A stretch of DNA of 64,000 nt from Costus lasius. Its lineage: Eukaryota; Streptophyta; Magnoliopsida; Zingiberales; Costaceae. Below are positions 35,256 to 47,297 of this stretch, in pieces. The DNA lies in the NCBI GenBank assembly GCA_027563935.2, contig CM050447.1:79903461-79967460 (forward strand). The letters run 5' to 3'. Each line of letters opens with the position of its first letter. Position 1 is the stretch's first letter. Under the pieces are notes generated by a model. It saw only the letters and a list, made by a program, of their open reading frames with translations, did not search any database and had not been told where the DNA came from. The translations under genes and the position numbers were made by a program.

Positions 35256-36185
35256 TTAGAAAGACGGCGGCGGCGGAGGCCGAGTGCCCGACGATCCCCA
35301 CGCGCCCAACACCTCATGCGCCATATGACCGTTAGTAAGCAGATTAGGTGGAAGGTTGAAGAGCTGCTGCGTCGCCGAAGCCTCCGCCGCCAATTCTCTT
35401 CCCCCATTGCCACCGCTGCTTTCTGGTCTCTGCTGCAATCGCATTCCTTCAGATCCGGATGGAGGAGCTGCCTCGGCCTCCTCCTCACCCAGCGGCAGCC
35501 GCTCATAGGTGGCATTTGCGAACGTGGCCGCTACTATCATCACCGGCCCCGACGCCACCAGCTCCCCCACCACGCTCCCTCCCACCACCTGCCCCTGCCC
35601 TCCAGCAAGGTATACAGTCAGCCCCGTGGCCCCTTGTGGCGATGGCGCCGGCAGGAACGCGCCAGACAGGGAGAGGATCTCGAAGCGGCCATGGAGCGTG
35701 ACCACCGCACCAGGCGGCGCGGCGGGCTGGCGGAGCGAGACGTTGGCGACCACGCCGCTACCACTGAGGACGCTAACTCCTCGCTGGCGTCGGCGCGCGA
35801 AGGCGGCGACGGCGTCCATGATGTCGGCGCCGCTGACGATCTCGAGCACGTGCGAGCGGAGAGCGTTGGGGCTCTCGCGCGTGATGATGACGGGCGGCTT
35901 GGGCTTGTTCTTGGAGCCGGGTGGGCGGCCGCGAGAGCGGCGGCCCGATCCACTGCCGCCAGATCCGACTTCGACAAGGTCGAGGCTGCCGCCGTTGCCG
36001 GTGGCGGCGGAACGGTCTGCATCGGTGGGGTGGTCGTCGGCGTCGGTCTTTGCGGCGGCGCCGGTGTTGGAGGTGTCAGGCTGGTGGTGAGGGCTGAGGT
36101 GGGCGGCGGTAACGTTGGGGTTTCGGAGATGGAGGGAGGCGATCGAGGAGGAGGTGGCAACGACAGGGTCGACCCCCGCACCCAT
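35256..36185 (-). CDS. AHL: AT-hook motif nuclear-localized protein (AHL), single-exon type
   Basis: The frame runs from ATG 36185 to TAA 35256 (309 codons, no intron). The context GCCATGGG is a strong plant start; a GTG two codons upstream also extends the frame but is not the start. Residues 85-93 are a type I AT-hook (RGRPPGSKN), which binds the minor groove of AT-rich DNA. Residues about 109-230 are a PPC/DUF296 domain, including [14 protein letters not shown] and [10 protein letters not shown], used for trimerising and for contacting other nuclear factors. Low-complexity Ala/Asp/Ser sequence precedes the hook and the end is RPPPPPSF. One hook plus an intronless frame is typical of clade A AHLs (the AtAHL15-29 group), known chromatin-associated regulators of growth and flowering. 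Codon use is very GC-rich compared with the flanks. It looks intact; which family member it is cannot be told. Confidence 0.95.
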   Translation of the reverse strand: MGAGVDPVVATSSSIASLHLRNPNVTAAHLSPHHQPDTSNTGAAAKTDADDHPTDADRSAATGNGGSLDLVEVGSGGSGSGRRSRGRPPGSKNKPKPPVIITRESPNALRSHVLEIVSGADIMDAVAAFARRRQRGVSVLSGSGVVANVSLRQPAAPPGAVVTLHGRFEILSLSGAFLPAPSPQGATGLTVYLAGGQGQVVGGSVVGELVASGPVMIVAATFANATYERLPLGEEEAEAAPPSGSEGMRLQQRPESSGGNGGRELAAEASATQQLFNLPPNLLTNGHMAHEVLGAWGSSGTRPPPPPSF

Positions 36186-36900
36186 GGCCACGCTCCTGGT
36201 CCACCACCGGTTCGCCAGCTCTCGCTCGATCTGCTAGCTCTCCGACGAGGGTAAAATAGTTGAAAATACGATACAAGGATAAGTCAAGCACTAATCTCTA
36301 TTCCCTGCGAGTTCCAGGTGCTCTTCTCTCTCTCCAACTCTCATCTGTCCGTCTGCTCTCGGGCTAGCAAGCTAGTCTCAGCGAATCTGGTGGAAGTAAA
36401 AATTTAGCACTGCACAAACTCACAAACCCTAACTCTATTCCAATGCCTCCCAAGCGCGCTATAACTTGCGATCCACTACTGGCCTATGCGAATCTGGCAA
36501 TTCGACCGTGGTACTCTCTCCTGCAATCGAAATACACAGTACAGGAATCAGGAGATGTAGCAGATGAGCACAAACCCAGAAGAAGCAGTTTAGTCCAAAG
36601 GTTTGAAAATAGTGAGGCAAAGATGGTTTCAGATCCACCTACTCTGGTAGCTTACAGCTCAAAGTGGTTTGTTTCTGTCTCGCTGCTCCGCTCTTTGAAG
36701 AAGAAAAAGTAGCTGGTAAAGTTGAGGGGCGTTCTTTTCCTTGTTTTGGTAGGGATAAGATAATCCCAGATGAGATGAGCCCCCCCTCCCTTTGAGGCTC
36801 TGACCTCTCTCTCTCTCTCTATCTCGTTCTGACATCTTACCTCACAGTTGTTTTTCCACAGTCACAGGTATGCATCACGGGGAAGAGAGAAATTAGGGAG
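36186..36900 (-). promoter_or_regulatory. Probable AHL leader and promoter region
   Basis: On the gene's strand this upstream region contains GA-rich tracts (CTCTCTCT on the plus strand at 36330-36340 and 36804-36821), common in plant leaders and promoters. No convincing TATA box was found. Assignment is by position only. Confidence 0.35.
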
Positions 36901-38207
36901 AGAGAGAATAGAGACTGCATGTTAAAATTTTTGTTTAACGGAGTCTGCCTCTGCTTTTACTGCCATTTTGGAGCACACTTTTAACTCTGCTGCCTGTACG
37001 CAATGCTTGTACTTTTTGCGGAGAATCTGAATGTCTTTGTGCCCTGTACTGTTTCCGCGCTCAATCAGTCCAACCAAATTCAGCCATGACCGTTCTAAAG
37101 GAATCTACGGCTACGCCTAATTAATTTTTTAAAAAAAAACCAAAGTAAAAGTTAACTGCCTCGGAGAAAAAAAAATCAAAAATATAAATTATCAGTGACA
37201 TTTTTATATACAATTTTTCTAAAGATTATTGAGTACTTTCTTCTAGCTTTTATTCTCAAACTCAAGTAAATTCAATCCTCTAGTTCTCTGAGTTGCTTCC
37301 TGTGTTTATGAAACTCTCTCAACAACTCTCCCTCTTCTCTTCCTTTCTAGTTGTTTAATTAGATATATTGTATAAGAGAAATTTATAAGAATTAGCCTTC
37401 CCTTTCTTATGTGTTTGCATGTTACAATAAGTTGATTCACATACATTAATCAACTACAAGTGAACAAGTGAAATATTGAAAAATAGGAAATAGGCCCTTT
37501 CCACCTTAGAAAATTTAAGGTGAGTTTTATGTAGGTGTCACTATCATATTTTTCTTTAGAAACTTTTGTTTGTTGTGTACACCCACCATTTTCGTAATAC
37601 TATATAAAAACCTATTTTAAAAAAATAAATAAATTCACATTAAACATACTTAAATTTAAAAGTTTTTCAAAATTTAGCATCTTAAATTTACCTTTTGCAA
37701 TCCCTTAAAAAAGAACTTTGTTGTACAACTTAGTTTAAGACTAACTACCATTTTAAATTTTACTTGATCATCTTGGTTATAAATATTTTCAAAAAGTTCA
37801 TCTTATTCCTAAAATGAATTCGAACCATAATTCATATGAGCAACTTTATTGGTAATCTGCTCAACAAATATGACAATGACAACAGTTGATCTCAACTATG
37901 CTTTATCAACAAAAAAAAAAAAAAAATCAACCTTACTAATTAGGGAATTTTCACATATTACCCATTAGAACCACATATTTAACAACCTAATGGAGTGCAC
38001 AATACTAGGGCAAAAAATGAGTCAATGAGATCAACATAAAAGACCTTCAGCCACCTCACCCAACCCACAAGCCTAGGCTGAATGTCATTTTTGGTAAGAT
38101 GTTTTATCGACTTAAAGAGATTCAACATGAATTAGAGAGGTAGAAGGAAATATTAATTAAACTTTAAGACCAATTGATAGGATCATCTTTAAATTAAGTT
38201 CCTCGAC
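36901..38207. other. Unassigned AT-rich sequence
   Basis: No coding frame, RNA gene or clear repeat seen. Several A-runs and one A-rich tract at 37908-37926. Confidence 0.4.
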
Positions 38208-39240
38208 ATGAAAGCCCATTCACTAAATTTCGAAAGACTATAATTGAATATCAACTAGACTATTATAATGATAAAGATGATGAAGAAAATAATTATCACT
38301 TACAAGCTTCAAACTTAAGCCTAAATCTAATTGCATTTAAACATACAGATCTTGCTAGTTTCACCATATCTAAACTCATATACACTAAGGGAAACCTAAG
38401 CTAAATTTAAATTTGTCGAGCCAAAAGAAAACTTTATTTCATTACTATAGGAAGGAAAACAAGATGGAAAGGAATTGAAAAAAATGAGAGAGAAAATTTC
38501 ATCACATAAAACTCATGTGATCAAAAATTTCTTCCCCCATAACAACAAAAGACAACGATGATGAGCAAGCTAAGAGCGACGATGTGCAAGCTAACAGCGA
38601 CAACGAGCAGGTTAGAGGGTGACGGCAATGAGGGAGAGTGGGCAGAGGGCGACAACAATAAGGACGAGCGGCATATCTAATTGCCTTTAAACATGAAAGC
38701 CCATTCACTAAATTTCGAAAGACTATAATTAATATCAACTAAACCATTATAATGATAAAGATATAAAGAAAATAATTATCACTAACAAGCTTCAAACTTA
38801 AGCCTAAATTTAATTGCATTTAAGCATAGATCTTGCTAGTTTCACCATATCTAAACTCATATACACTAAGGGCAACCTAAACTAAATTTAAATTTGTCGA
38901 GCCAAAAGAAAATTCTAAACTTTGATTCCTTGCAGGGAAGACAAGATGGAAAGGAATTATAAAAGGGGATAAAAAATGAGAGGAAGGAAATGTGATCACA
39001 TGAAACTCATGTGATAAAAAATTTCTTCCCCCACAACAGGGAGATAGTGATAGCAAGCAAGCTAAGGGTGACGACAAGTGGGCTAGAGGGCAACTGCAAC
39101 ACGGGAGAGTGGGCTGGAGGGCAATGGCGGCAAGGGCAAGCAGGCATAGGGCGAGGGCAAGCAGGATGGGGAGGGCAAGCAATGTAGGTGAGTAGGCAAA
39201 GGCAATGACGGTGAGGGCATGTGGGCGACAAGTGTTTTTT
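38208..39240. repeat. Direct tandem duplication, about 0.48 kb unit, two copies
   Basis: The phrase CATGAAAGCCCATTCACTAA starts at about 38209 and again at about 38692. The copies stay collinear through CAAGCTTCAAACTTAAGCC, TCACCATATCTAAACTCATA and AAATTTCTTCCCCC. Each ends in a purine-rich stretch of short GCAAGC/GGGCGA-like repeats, which is longer in the second copy. No gene is supported inside. Confidence 0.8.
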
Positions 39241-39608
39241 CTTTCATTGAGTTTTCTGCCCGATTTGGCCAGAAGCCAAACCAAGGAAAAAATGATAGTT
39301 TTTTTCCTTCTATTTTTTCTTTCACTCTACTTTTCCCTCCAAGGAGACCAGGGAAAAATAATTTTTTTTTTCTTTCTACTCTCTTTTCCTTCCTAAGAAA
39401 TAGGATGTTAAGTAGTCCTCTAAAGGGTTTTGCCTCTCACTTGATATTATTTTGTTAGTGCATTCTTTTGTAGCTTGTCTAAAGGTCATGCTAGACCCAA
39501 TCTCTAAAAATAACTAAATCTATGTCTGAGAAAGAACTTGTGCCTAGAAATTTGAAGTTTGATCTAACTCTTAAATAAAATGCCATCTTGGACTTGCAAT
39601 ATACTTGT

Positions 39609-40799
39609 TGTCACGCCCCGGTCTACCGGTCTAATGGTTCTCTGATGGAACACTAGACCGGTGTGAAATCCCTAGTCTCCGGGTGCAAAATCACTCTTAA
39701 TTCGAAAAGGATTGGAAACCCTAACCCTAATTTGGAACAGAGTTAAAATTACCTCAAACTCAACCTGGTCAACACCCCAATTCGAATTCTCCTTGCTGAC
39801 ATCAGCCCTCCCGAACCTTTTCGCCACGCGCCCGAATTTCTGCCGCCCGAATTTCTGTCCTGGCTGATGTCACACCGACATCAGCCGCAAATCGATTTCG
39901 CGCCGCTGAAATTCGTTCTGCTAACATTTGCATTGCGTCAGCGATAAAATTGATTCGAAATCGATTTCCGTCTCTACTCCGAGTTTTTGATTTTGACCTG
40001 GTCAAAATCAGAAACAATCGTCGTCTTCTCCATGCGAATACACGCCTACGTTCGCTCGATGCTCGCCGGAGGAAGGAGCCGGCAAGGGAAATACGTCGCC
40101 TGCGTATCAGCCTCATTGCCGACAGTCGATGACCTCGCAGCCGCCTGCTGCCAGAGACACCTCGTCGAGCTCATTGCCACCGCGGAGACAACACAGAAAT
40201 AGATGAACGAGTTTTCAAAGAGGAAGGCTTTATTATTAAATGATGAAGCTACAAAACCTCTCCAGCTTGCTGCCGACGACTCCCGTCGCACGCCCCGTTC
40301 CCACTTCGCTCCTCTCATCTCTCTTCCTCACGTCGGCGTCGCCACCGTTTACAGGTTTCCCTCAACTCACCGGATCCGCTCGCCGGATATCTCTCTGAGT
40401 CCTCTCCACTCCGCTGTGAACTTCCTCCAGCCTTCCTCCTCTCGGCTTTATAGAGGCGCCGCATGCCTCACGCTCCCTCTTCATCTACTAGGGCAAGGTC
40501 GATGCCACCTATGCCCTTCTGCATCCTCTGCATCAGAGTCACGCGGAGAAGGCGTCGCCTGCTCACCGAAATCCCCTCTACGCTCCATTCTGCTGAAGCA
40601 GCTGTCCGCGTCGTCCGGAAGAGGCGAAGCTTGCCGTCCGTCCGCGTTCGTCGCACGCAGAGAAGACAACGCGGACGAAACTCGCATTCCAGGGTCACCA
40701 TTAGGTGTTGACCCAGCAAATCGGGCGATTTGCTTCCGTCCGTACGGGCTTGGGCCCGGTTTTGGACTTGGGCTAGACCAGGTTGAACTAGGCCTGACA
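39609..40799 (-). mobile_element. Solo LTR, GC-rich TGTCACGCC family
   Basis: 1191 bases from TGTCACGCCCC to AGGCCTGACA, flanked by perfect CTTGT duplications (39604-39608 and 40800-40804). No internal sequence is present. Composition, the TGTCACGCCC end, and a central TTTATTATTAAATG stretch near 40230 (TTTTATTCAGCAATAATAAG in the other element) link it to the LTRs of the 47665-60467 element, whose orientation is borrowed here. Overlapping frames on both strands, such as 40203-40811, come from its GC-rich content. Confidence 0.85.
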
Positions 40800-43700
40800 C
40801 TTGTAAAGTAGTTGAACCAAACCAATTCCCAAAGAATTGGAAATATATACATCTAGTTCCACTCCTAGAAATCAAAGATTCAAATTGAGTAGCCCTAAAA
40901 CTTTAACACCCTATTTTTTTTCGAGGAATAAAAAAATTAGAATTCTGGAAAGGATAAAAAAAATGATGGAATAGAAAAATTAAAGAAAAAAGAAAATAGT
41001 TTTTCTTTTTATTTCTTTTTTTTGGAACACAAAAAAATTAGAAGGATTATTATTTAAAAAAATAAAATAAATTAAGAAATAAAGATAAAATATTTGTTCT
41101 CTTGAGTTTTTCCCCAAATCAAGCAGAAGACAAAACGAGAGAAAATCTAAATTTTGATCCGTCTATTTTTCTTTTCCCTTCACTTCTTCCTCAAAAGAAA
41201 TGAAGAAAAAAGGATTTTCTTTCTTTCCTCCAAATTTCCCTCCAAAATAATAAGCTATAAGGAAATGCAACTACTTGTAGAACTACAACCTAGATTCTCT
41301 ATAGAACTTAAATCTTATCTAGATCAAACCACTCAATATTTGAATATGATTTTGACAATATAGTCCTTAGTTTTAAGGCCAATCCTTGTGCCGTATTCCC
41401 TTCGGATGAAAAAAAATAATACAAGAAAACATGCAAATTCTTTATTCCCTAGGAGGGAAAGAAAAAGAAAAAGAAAAACGAAGAGAGAAAAGAATCACCT
41501 ACTCTCCTTTGAAATAGATTGTGTCCAAATTGGGACGAATGAGAGAGAAGGAAAAAGAGTGCGTGTGTTGCCCCCTCATGCCAAATCAGCCTTCAGACAG
41601 TCGCCCTCTCCCTTGGCGCCGAAGCAGCCTTCGGCCCACCGTTATCTGCTTCCCCCGTCACCCCCCGGTCAGCATCCGCCCTTCACGAGCAGCAAGATCA
41701 CATGAATTGTTTTACTATCCTCTCAATTTTTCCGTTTTATTTTTTTCCTAGTTTTCCAAGGAAACAAGCTGTAGATCTTTTAGGTTGTGTCTCGAAAAGT
41801 CCTTGACATCTTCCAAAAGTATTACGGGGCAACAGTATAACAAATCAAAACCAAACATCTTCTTCCCAAGACACTGCATAAAAGAACCAAAAGAACTATC
41901 CTAACCAGCTTTTGACGGTTCCTTTCCACTTAAGTACCTGGGCATGCATATGCACTCTAATAATCTAAATTATCATCAGTGCAAGGAAAACTTTAACAAA
42001 CGTATGTGTACCTGGAGGCAAACAAATTTGTCCTAGCTTGACCAGATCACCTTATAAACTTTGTCCTATATGCAATTCATCCTTTTATCTACTGCTGTGA
42101 ACTCAAAAGAAATTGAATCCTCAAATAGCAGCATTCACACATTTATCTAGAGCAATAAAAATGCCAAAGGTACACACCTGATTGACAGGAATGCCATTAG
42201 CAAGCCTATACCTTATAGCGGTATTAACTGAAAATCCTTCAATCTTCCCTTCATTGTAATGGAATGTACGACACTATCTGAATTCCAGCCGCTCCTGGAT
42301 GACACTTTGAGGAGCTTAGACCTACTAAAATTTGGCTCCATAAGAGGCATTGGGGATGGCACGTCAATGAATTTCATTCACCATGCTTGGTGCTCACTGA
42401 TCAATGGCAATGGGCAGCAGGGCACATCAAATCATTCCTTCCCAAATATATAAGCATCCCAAAAACACATGACATGAGCATTGACGGAAGTGGCTTTGGA
42501 AACCTAGGAGATTGCTTTTTTTTGGATGAGATAATAACTAAGCAGATGGGCTAACTCGTTTGAAATGGATCAAAGGTCTATGACTCTTCTACTTAATTAA
42601 TATTACTTTGATTCAAAAGAGAAAAAAAATCTAAACAACCCTTGTTGAACAATTATAATCAATGCAATTAAAAGTTCTATACTTTTTCAGAATGAAATTA
42701 TGTAATGTTTTGGAAGTAAGTTAAATACATAATCTAACGATCCATTCTATGAAGTTTTTAACGCATAAACTAAGTTTTAGATAATAACATAATTTTTTAA
42801 TTTAAAATTCTAGTCAAACATGAGTCCTGGTCAACCAATTGCAATTGTTAAAGATATGCATAGTGAGGGATGCAAGTTGGAACTAAAGATTTACATAATT
42901 AGAGAAAACTTAAATGAGCACATCTGAGAATAATTGCATTGATATAAGTAGAATATGAAATAATGAAAATTATAATTTGGTTGGCACACATTATAAACTA
43001 ATAAAAAGTGGTGCAAGAGAAGAAAATCAGTGAATTTTAAGGAATATTTTTATTTTAAAATTTAAAACTTTTAAAAAAGTTTTATTTTATAACTTTAATT
43101 TGATTAAATTTTTGTATATCTTTTTCGTAAGAGATGTCTATTTTCTAATAGACGTGTCTTTTAAGTTTTTAATTAAATTAATTAGTTGTATAAAGAGAAT
43201 TTTTCTTTCAATTTAGTGACATGAATAAATCATATCAAATATGAGAGAAATGAAAGTCCACTTTCTCTTGATTTTTTTTTCCAATGAAGTTCATTTCAGT
43301 TATGGAGCTAATACTTGATACTTGTTTTTATCGAATTGAGATTAAATACTGTACATGAAATGATCAAAATTGGATCAATCTTTATGGGCGAGCTCTAAAG
43401 CATTTGAGCAACCAATCACCAAAATCAGGGTTTCCATCTATATGACATTTGCAACCACTGTTGCTGGGTAGAAATGTAGAATGATCACAAAAAGCACAGT
43501 TACTAAAGCCTCCCACATTGTTTTAGGGGGATTTTCTCTGCATCTCTGCCTAGCACAATAAATACACCCAATATATGCTTGTGCAATTTACCCTTGGCTA
43601 TTTCTTAAACCTCCTTAATATATAATTATATTGTTCTAACAAGGTTAATTGAACTAACTACAGCTTGATGTCGTAGTAATGTAAGCTGATTCGGATTCAT

Positions 43701-44897
43701 AAATTGAACTTACTGGCACTCACCAATCTTAATTGGAATTGATGGTCCAGGCAATCAATGTTCAATACAGAGAGCATAAATATTCATCACATGCCGTGCA
43801 GTCTGAGGGACCTCCACGCCTATCAAATTTAACTGTAGCAGGCAAGACAAGCAACGTGCCATCCCTTACTGCAACGCGAGGCCGAGGCCCTGCCCCTCCT
43901 CCAGAGTCCAGCCTCTAGCCTCCTGTGGTCTTCCCTGTGCACGAGAGAAAGGGATCATAAAGTGCGTGCGTCCTGTCTTTTCCACTGTTTCAGTTCACAG
44001 GCTCCTTCATCTTTTGTCTCCGTCTCTTGTTCAACTTATGCCTCTGTAAATTTGGTATCGCAAAATTATCCTCTTAAGATTTAGAATCAAACTGAAAGTA
44101 AATTGAAAATAAAATTTTAAAAAAATTTCTTTCTAGTGTTTATTTAGAGAAAAAAAATTAAAAAAATCAATATATACATTTTAGTTTTTTTAATTTTTAT
44201 ATTCTTATTATATAAATATCATTAAATATTATTAAAAATTATTATTTAATATTAATAAATATTGTAAAATTAATTTTTTCAGTTTTCTATATGTACCTGC
44301 GTTAATCTAATTTTTAGCTACACAATTGTTCAAAATATGATATATTTTTATATAAATTATATATATTTACTCTTGTTGGTACTAGATTCAGATAGTACTA
44401 AAACTCGTACATTTTCATATATGCACAGGCGTCTAACTATTATCTGAAAATCGAAGAAAGCTTCATCAAATGGCAGATCCATTGCTGCTGCACTGGCGGG
44501 TGCACTTTTATTTTTTTTGCCTCACATTCCTTGGAATTACATTTGGACAATGCATTCTTCCATTTTCCTTTTTGTTCATCTTCTTCATATAATACAACTA
44601 AGAAGAAGATATAATTACATACATTACTTCAACGATATCCATTGTATATAATATATATTTTGTTATATTTCGTGTTCTCATTAACAAAATTTTATATTTA
44701 TTTGCTTGTTGTTGATACATATCACCACACAAGAGAAAAAAAGCAAGCTAAAATTCTAAAAGCACACTAAATTATAAAGAGTAAAACATCAAATGCCAAA
44801 TATGCAAGTCTTCCACCCATCCACCAGCCACATGAATGAGCTTTTTCCCTTGCACAGTCACAAGGCTAGCATTCCCTACATGTTGCAACTCGGTCGA
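40800..44897. other. Unassigned region
   Basis: About 4 kb without a supported gene apart from the possible orphan exon at 42178-42273. It includes A/T-rich low-complexity stretches (40910-41110 and 44080-44260) and a short C-rich patch (41580-41700). Confidence 0.4.
42178..42273 (-). pseudogene. Possible orphan exon of an unrecognised gene
   Basis: Read on the minus strand, a segment after an AG (ATAG before 42273) and before a GT donor (CAG/GTGTGT at 42178) is open: it gives FHYNEGKIEGFSVNT and RYRLANGIPVNQ. A second open piece downstream on the same strand, near 42007-42050, reads GDLVKLGQICLPPG before another GT, but the two do not join in phase with canonical splice sites. I do not recognise the protein. 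It may be a decayed gene fragment or chance. Confidence 0.2.
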
Positions 44898-44900
44898 TGT

Positions 44901-45026
44901 TGTATCCCAAGTTGTTTGGCGTGTACCTAGGACTAATCCCCGGCAACGATGCCAAAAACTTGTTATATCCCAAGTTGTTTGGCGTGTACCTAGGACTAAT
45001 CCCGGGCAACGACGCCAAAAACTTGT
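44901..45026 (-). repeat. 63-base tandem duplication carrying the primer binding site
   Basis: Units 44901-44963 and 44964-45026 both contain CCCAAGTTGTTTGGCGTGTA and a primer-site version: CCCCGGCAACGATGCCA in the first and CCCGGGCAACGACGCCA in the second. Each differs from the intact CCCCGGCAACGGCGCCA at one or two bases. Confidence 0.85.
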
Positions 45027-46264
45027 GATCCGCAAGTGCATGGATACTTCGAAGTAATAAAAATATCGAGCCACAGAGACCTACGTGTTAAGTACCAAAT
45101 AGATGTTTTCTCACTAGCTAAGCAAACCGAATATGATGGAAGTAAACTATGCAGAAAAGTATGCTAAAAAGATAATCAGAGAGAAATAACTGGGACTAGG
45201 GTTTCATCCTCCTTGATTCTAATGACTAGACATAAATAAAAGGTCGCCAGACTAATCTTATCATGATAAAGACTTAATTTACTTCATAAAGGGATCATCT
45301 CACTTTCGTGCAGATAATCATGCAGGGACCAATCCTCGCTTTCGCGCAAGATCTATCCCAGGCTAATGATAAGTAAATCACCAATCAAAGAATTCAAAGA
45401 TCACTTTCGTGCATCCGAATTCTAAGTTGATTGTCTCAAGTTGAATCTTAAGGATCACTTTCGTGCATCCGAGACTCAACACAAGTTCTACCTATGGTTC
45501 TCCAACGTTCTGATCCTCACTTTCGTGCAAGATCTCCACATTTGACACACTAACTTAATCCTAAGTTCATAATTATCAACATGGCAATCACGTCACTAAA
45601 ATAAAGAAATAAGAACTTTAACCTAATCTCTCACAATGAGTTCCTATTTATCAATTTTAGGGTTCCAATTCTCAAGCAAGTCACCTTTCGGTCCTTATTG
45701 TGAGAACTCTAAATATGATGACAAGAAGTAAACTAAGAAGAAATTTAGAACAAAAATCACATAGGTAAAATTATCATGGCAAAATTATCTTGACAAAATA
45801 AAAAGTTATCTAATCATATAAAATCAAAGGGATTACACCCATGTCCCAAAATATGTTTAAGCTTGCATGGAGAAAGAAATACAATCAACCATAGTTTCAA
45901 AGCATCAGAAATCAAAAAGAAGGAGAGAATAGACGTTACAACATGGCTGTAATAGAAATTATAGCCGTAATCACGTGTATGAATAGTGCCGGAGGCGTTC
46001 TTTCATTGATTCCTCCTCCAATCGAACTCTTTTTGCTCTGAAACTTCTGTTGCATCCTCCTCTCCTCTAGGTGAAGCTTTTGAGTGAAAATCACAGCCTG
46101 AGGTGCCCTCTACGCCTCTCGACGTGAGGCCAAACCCTAACCGCCTCTCTGTCGATTGCTCCCTCGATATTGGATAAAAATTCTTCTTTCCACTTCGTGT
46201 GTCTTCTACTCTTAAATACGAGTCCGCAACATCTTTCTTCTCTCAATTTGGAGCTCTAGATCAA

Positions 46265-46675
46265 AAATTATGGTCTGCGCAAGATTTGGACCCGTAAAAA
46301 TTACGTTTTTGAATGAAATTACGGTACCGTAATGAATATTACGGCAGTGCCGTAATTTTGGCTCTGTGAAGTATTTGTCAAGATTACGGCCCGTAAAAAT
46401 ATTTACGTCCGTGCCATATTTGCTTCTGTATGTTTCTGGACCAAAATACGGCCCGTAAAGATCATTACGGCAATGTCGTAATCTCTGAATTCTCTCGGGT
46501 GGAAAATCATCTAGCATTATGGCACCGTAAAGATTGTTACGGCGGTGCCGTAATCTCATGAAAACTCTGGTCAAAAATCTTCCCAAATTATGGCACCACT
46601 CAGGGATTACGGCCGTATCGTAATTCTATGTTGGAATTACGGTACGGTAAAATCCATTACGGGGGTGCCGTAATT
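46265..46675. repeat. TTACGGC/GCCGTAA palindrome array (LTR at 44898-46929)
   Basis: The clearest array in the window: about six units of roughly 60-80 bases. Examples are ATTACGGTACCGTAAT and ATTACGGCAGTGCCGTAAT near 46320-46355, TTACGGCGGTGCCGTAA at about 46537, and TTACGGGGGTGCCGTAA near 46655. Spacers share AT-rich and CTCTGG-like words. Confidence 0.85.
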
Positions 46676-47297
46676 TGCTATGAAGCTCTGATTCTCTTGA
46701 AATTTGACGTGTGACTTCGTTTTGATGTCTGAAATTCATTGTTGTGCTTGAATCCTTCAAAATCCATCAAAATATAGCACTTTTTACCTGAAATTCATGA
46801 AAAACAAGAAATTGTGTAGATTCCGTGATATTTAACAAATAATGCTTAAAAACAAGCAAAAGTTCATAAATATGACACGAAAAGATATATAAAATGGCAT
46901 GAAATTTACTATAAATTTCGATGTCATCAGTCGATCTAACAGAATCAAAGATTCAAGAGTTCCTATATCTATGAACGAGATGAGCAAAACAAGAATATTG
47001 GACAAATAATACATATTTAAGAACTCTCATTTTACCATTTTATAATACTAGTCCTTGTCAAGCACAATAGTGCAAAGAGGATGCTAGTTGATACTATAAA
47101 AATAACATACTAAAACACAGTAATTAAAAATAAAAAATTTTATAAACACAATAATTAATAAATAATTCCATCTGCAGATAGCATATGCATATTCCTTTAA
47201 AAAATAATAGCACCAATAGCACATATTCAAATACTACATATACATATGTAAGATCTCAAGAACTTAAATAAATAGGCATGCAACTCACATATTTAAG

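Larger units (their letters stand above)
44898..46929 (-). mobile_element. Gypsy LTR insertion with doubled primer-site segment
   Basis: Flanked by perfect GTCGA repeats (44893-44897 and 46930-46934). From the right it is the gypsy LTR (46929 back to about 45030, starting TGATGACATC on the minus strand), then the primer-site segment twice in tandem, ending TGTTGTATCCC at 44898. There is no gag or 3' LTR. The LTR matches those of copies A and B, including the shared CACTTTCGTGCATCCGA phrases. It is neither a standard solo LTR nor a full element. Confidence 0.75.

Noticed and set aside
35199..36254. 351-codon plus-strand frame and other long frames opposite the AHL gene
   Set aside because: They are antisense or shifted readings of a very GC-rich coding sequence, Arg/Ala/Gly-rich with no domain; the minus-strand frame has a clear AT-hook and PPC domain.
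40203..40811. 202-codon frame with overlapping frames on both strands
   Set aside because: It lies fully within the GC-rich solo LTR 39609-40799, with composition-driven open frames and no recognised domain.
46212..46586. A real gene encoding a repeat protein
   Set aside because: The periodic peptide follows from the palindrome array inside an LTR; listed only as a low-interest finding.
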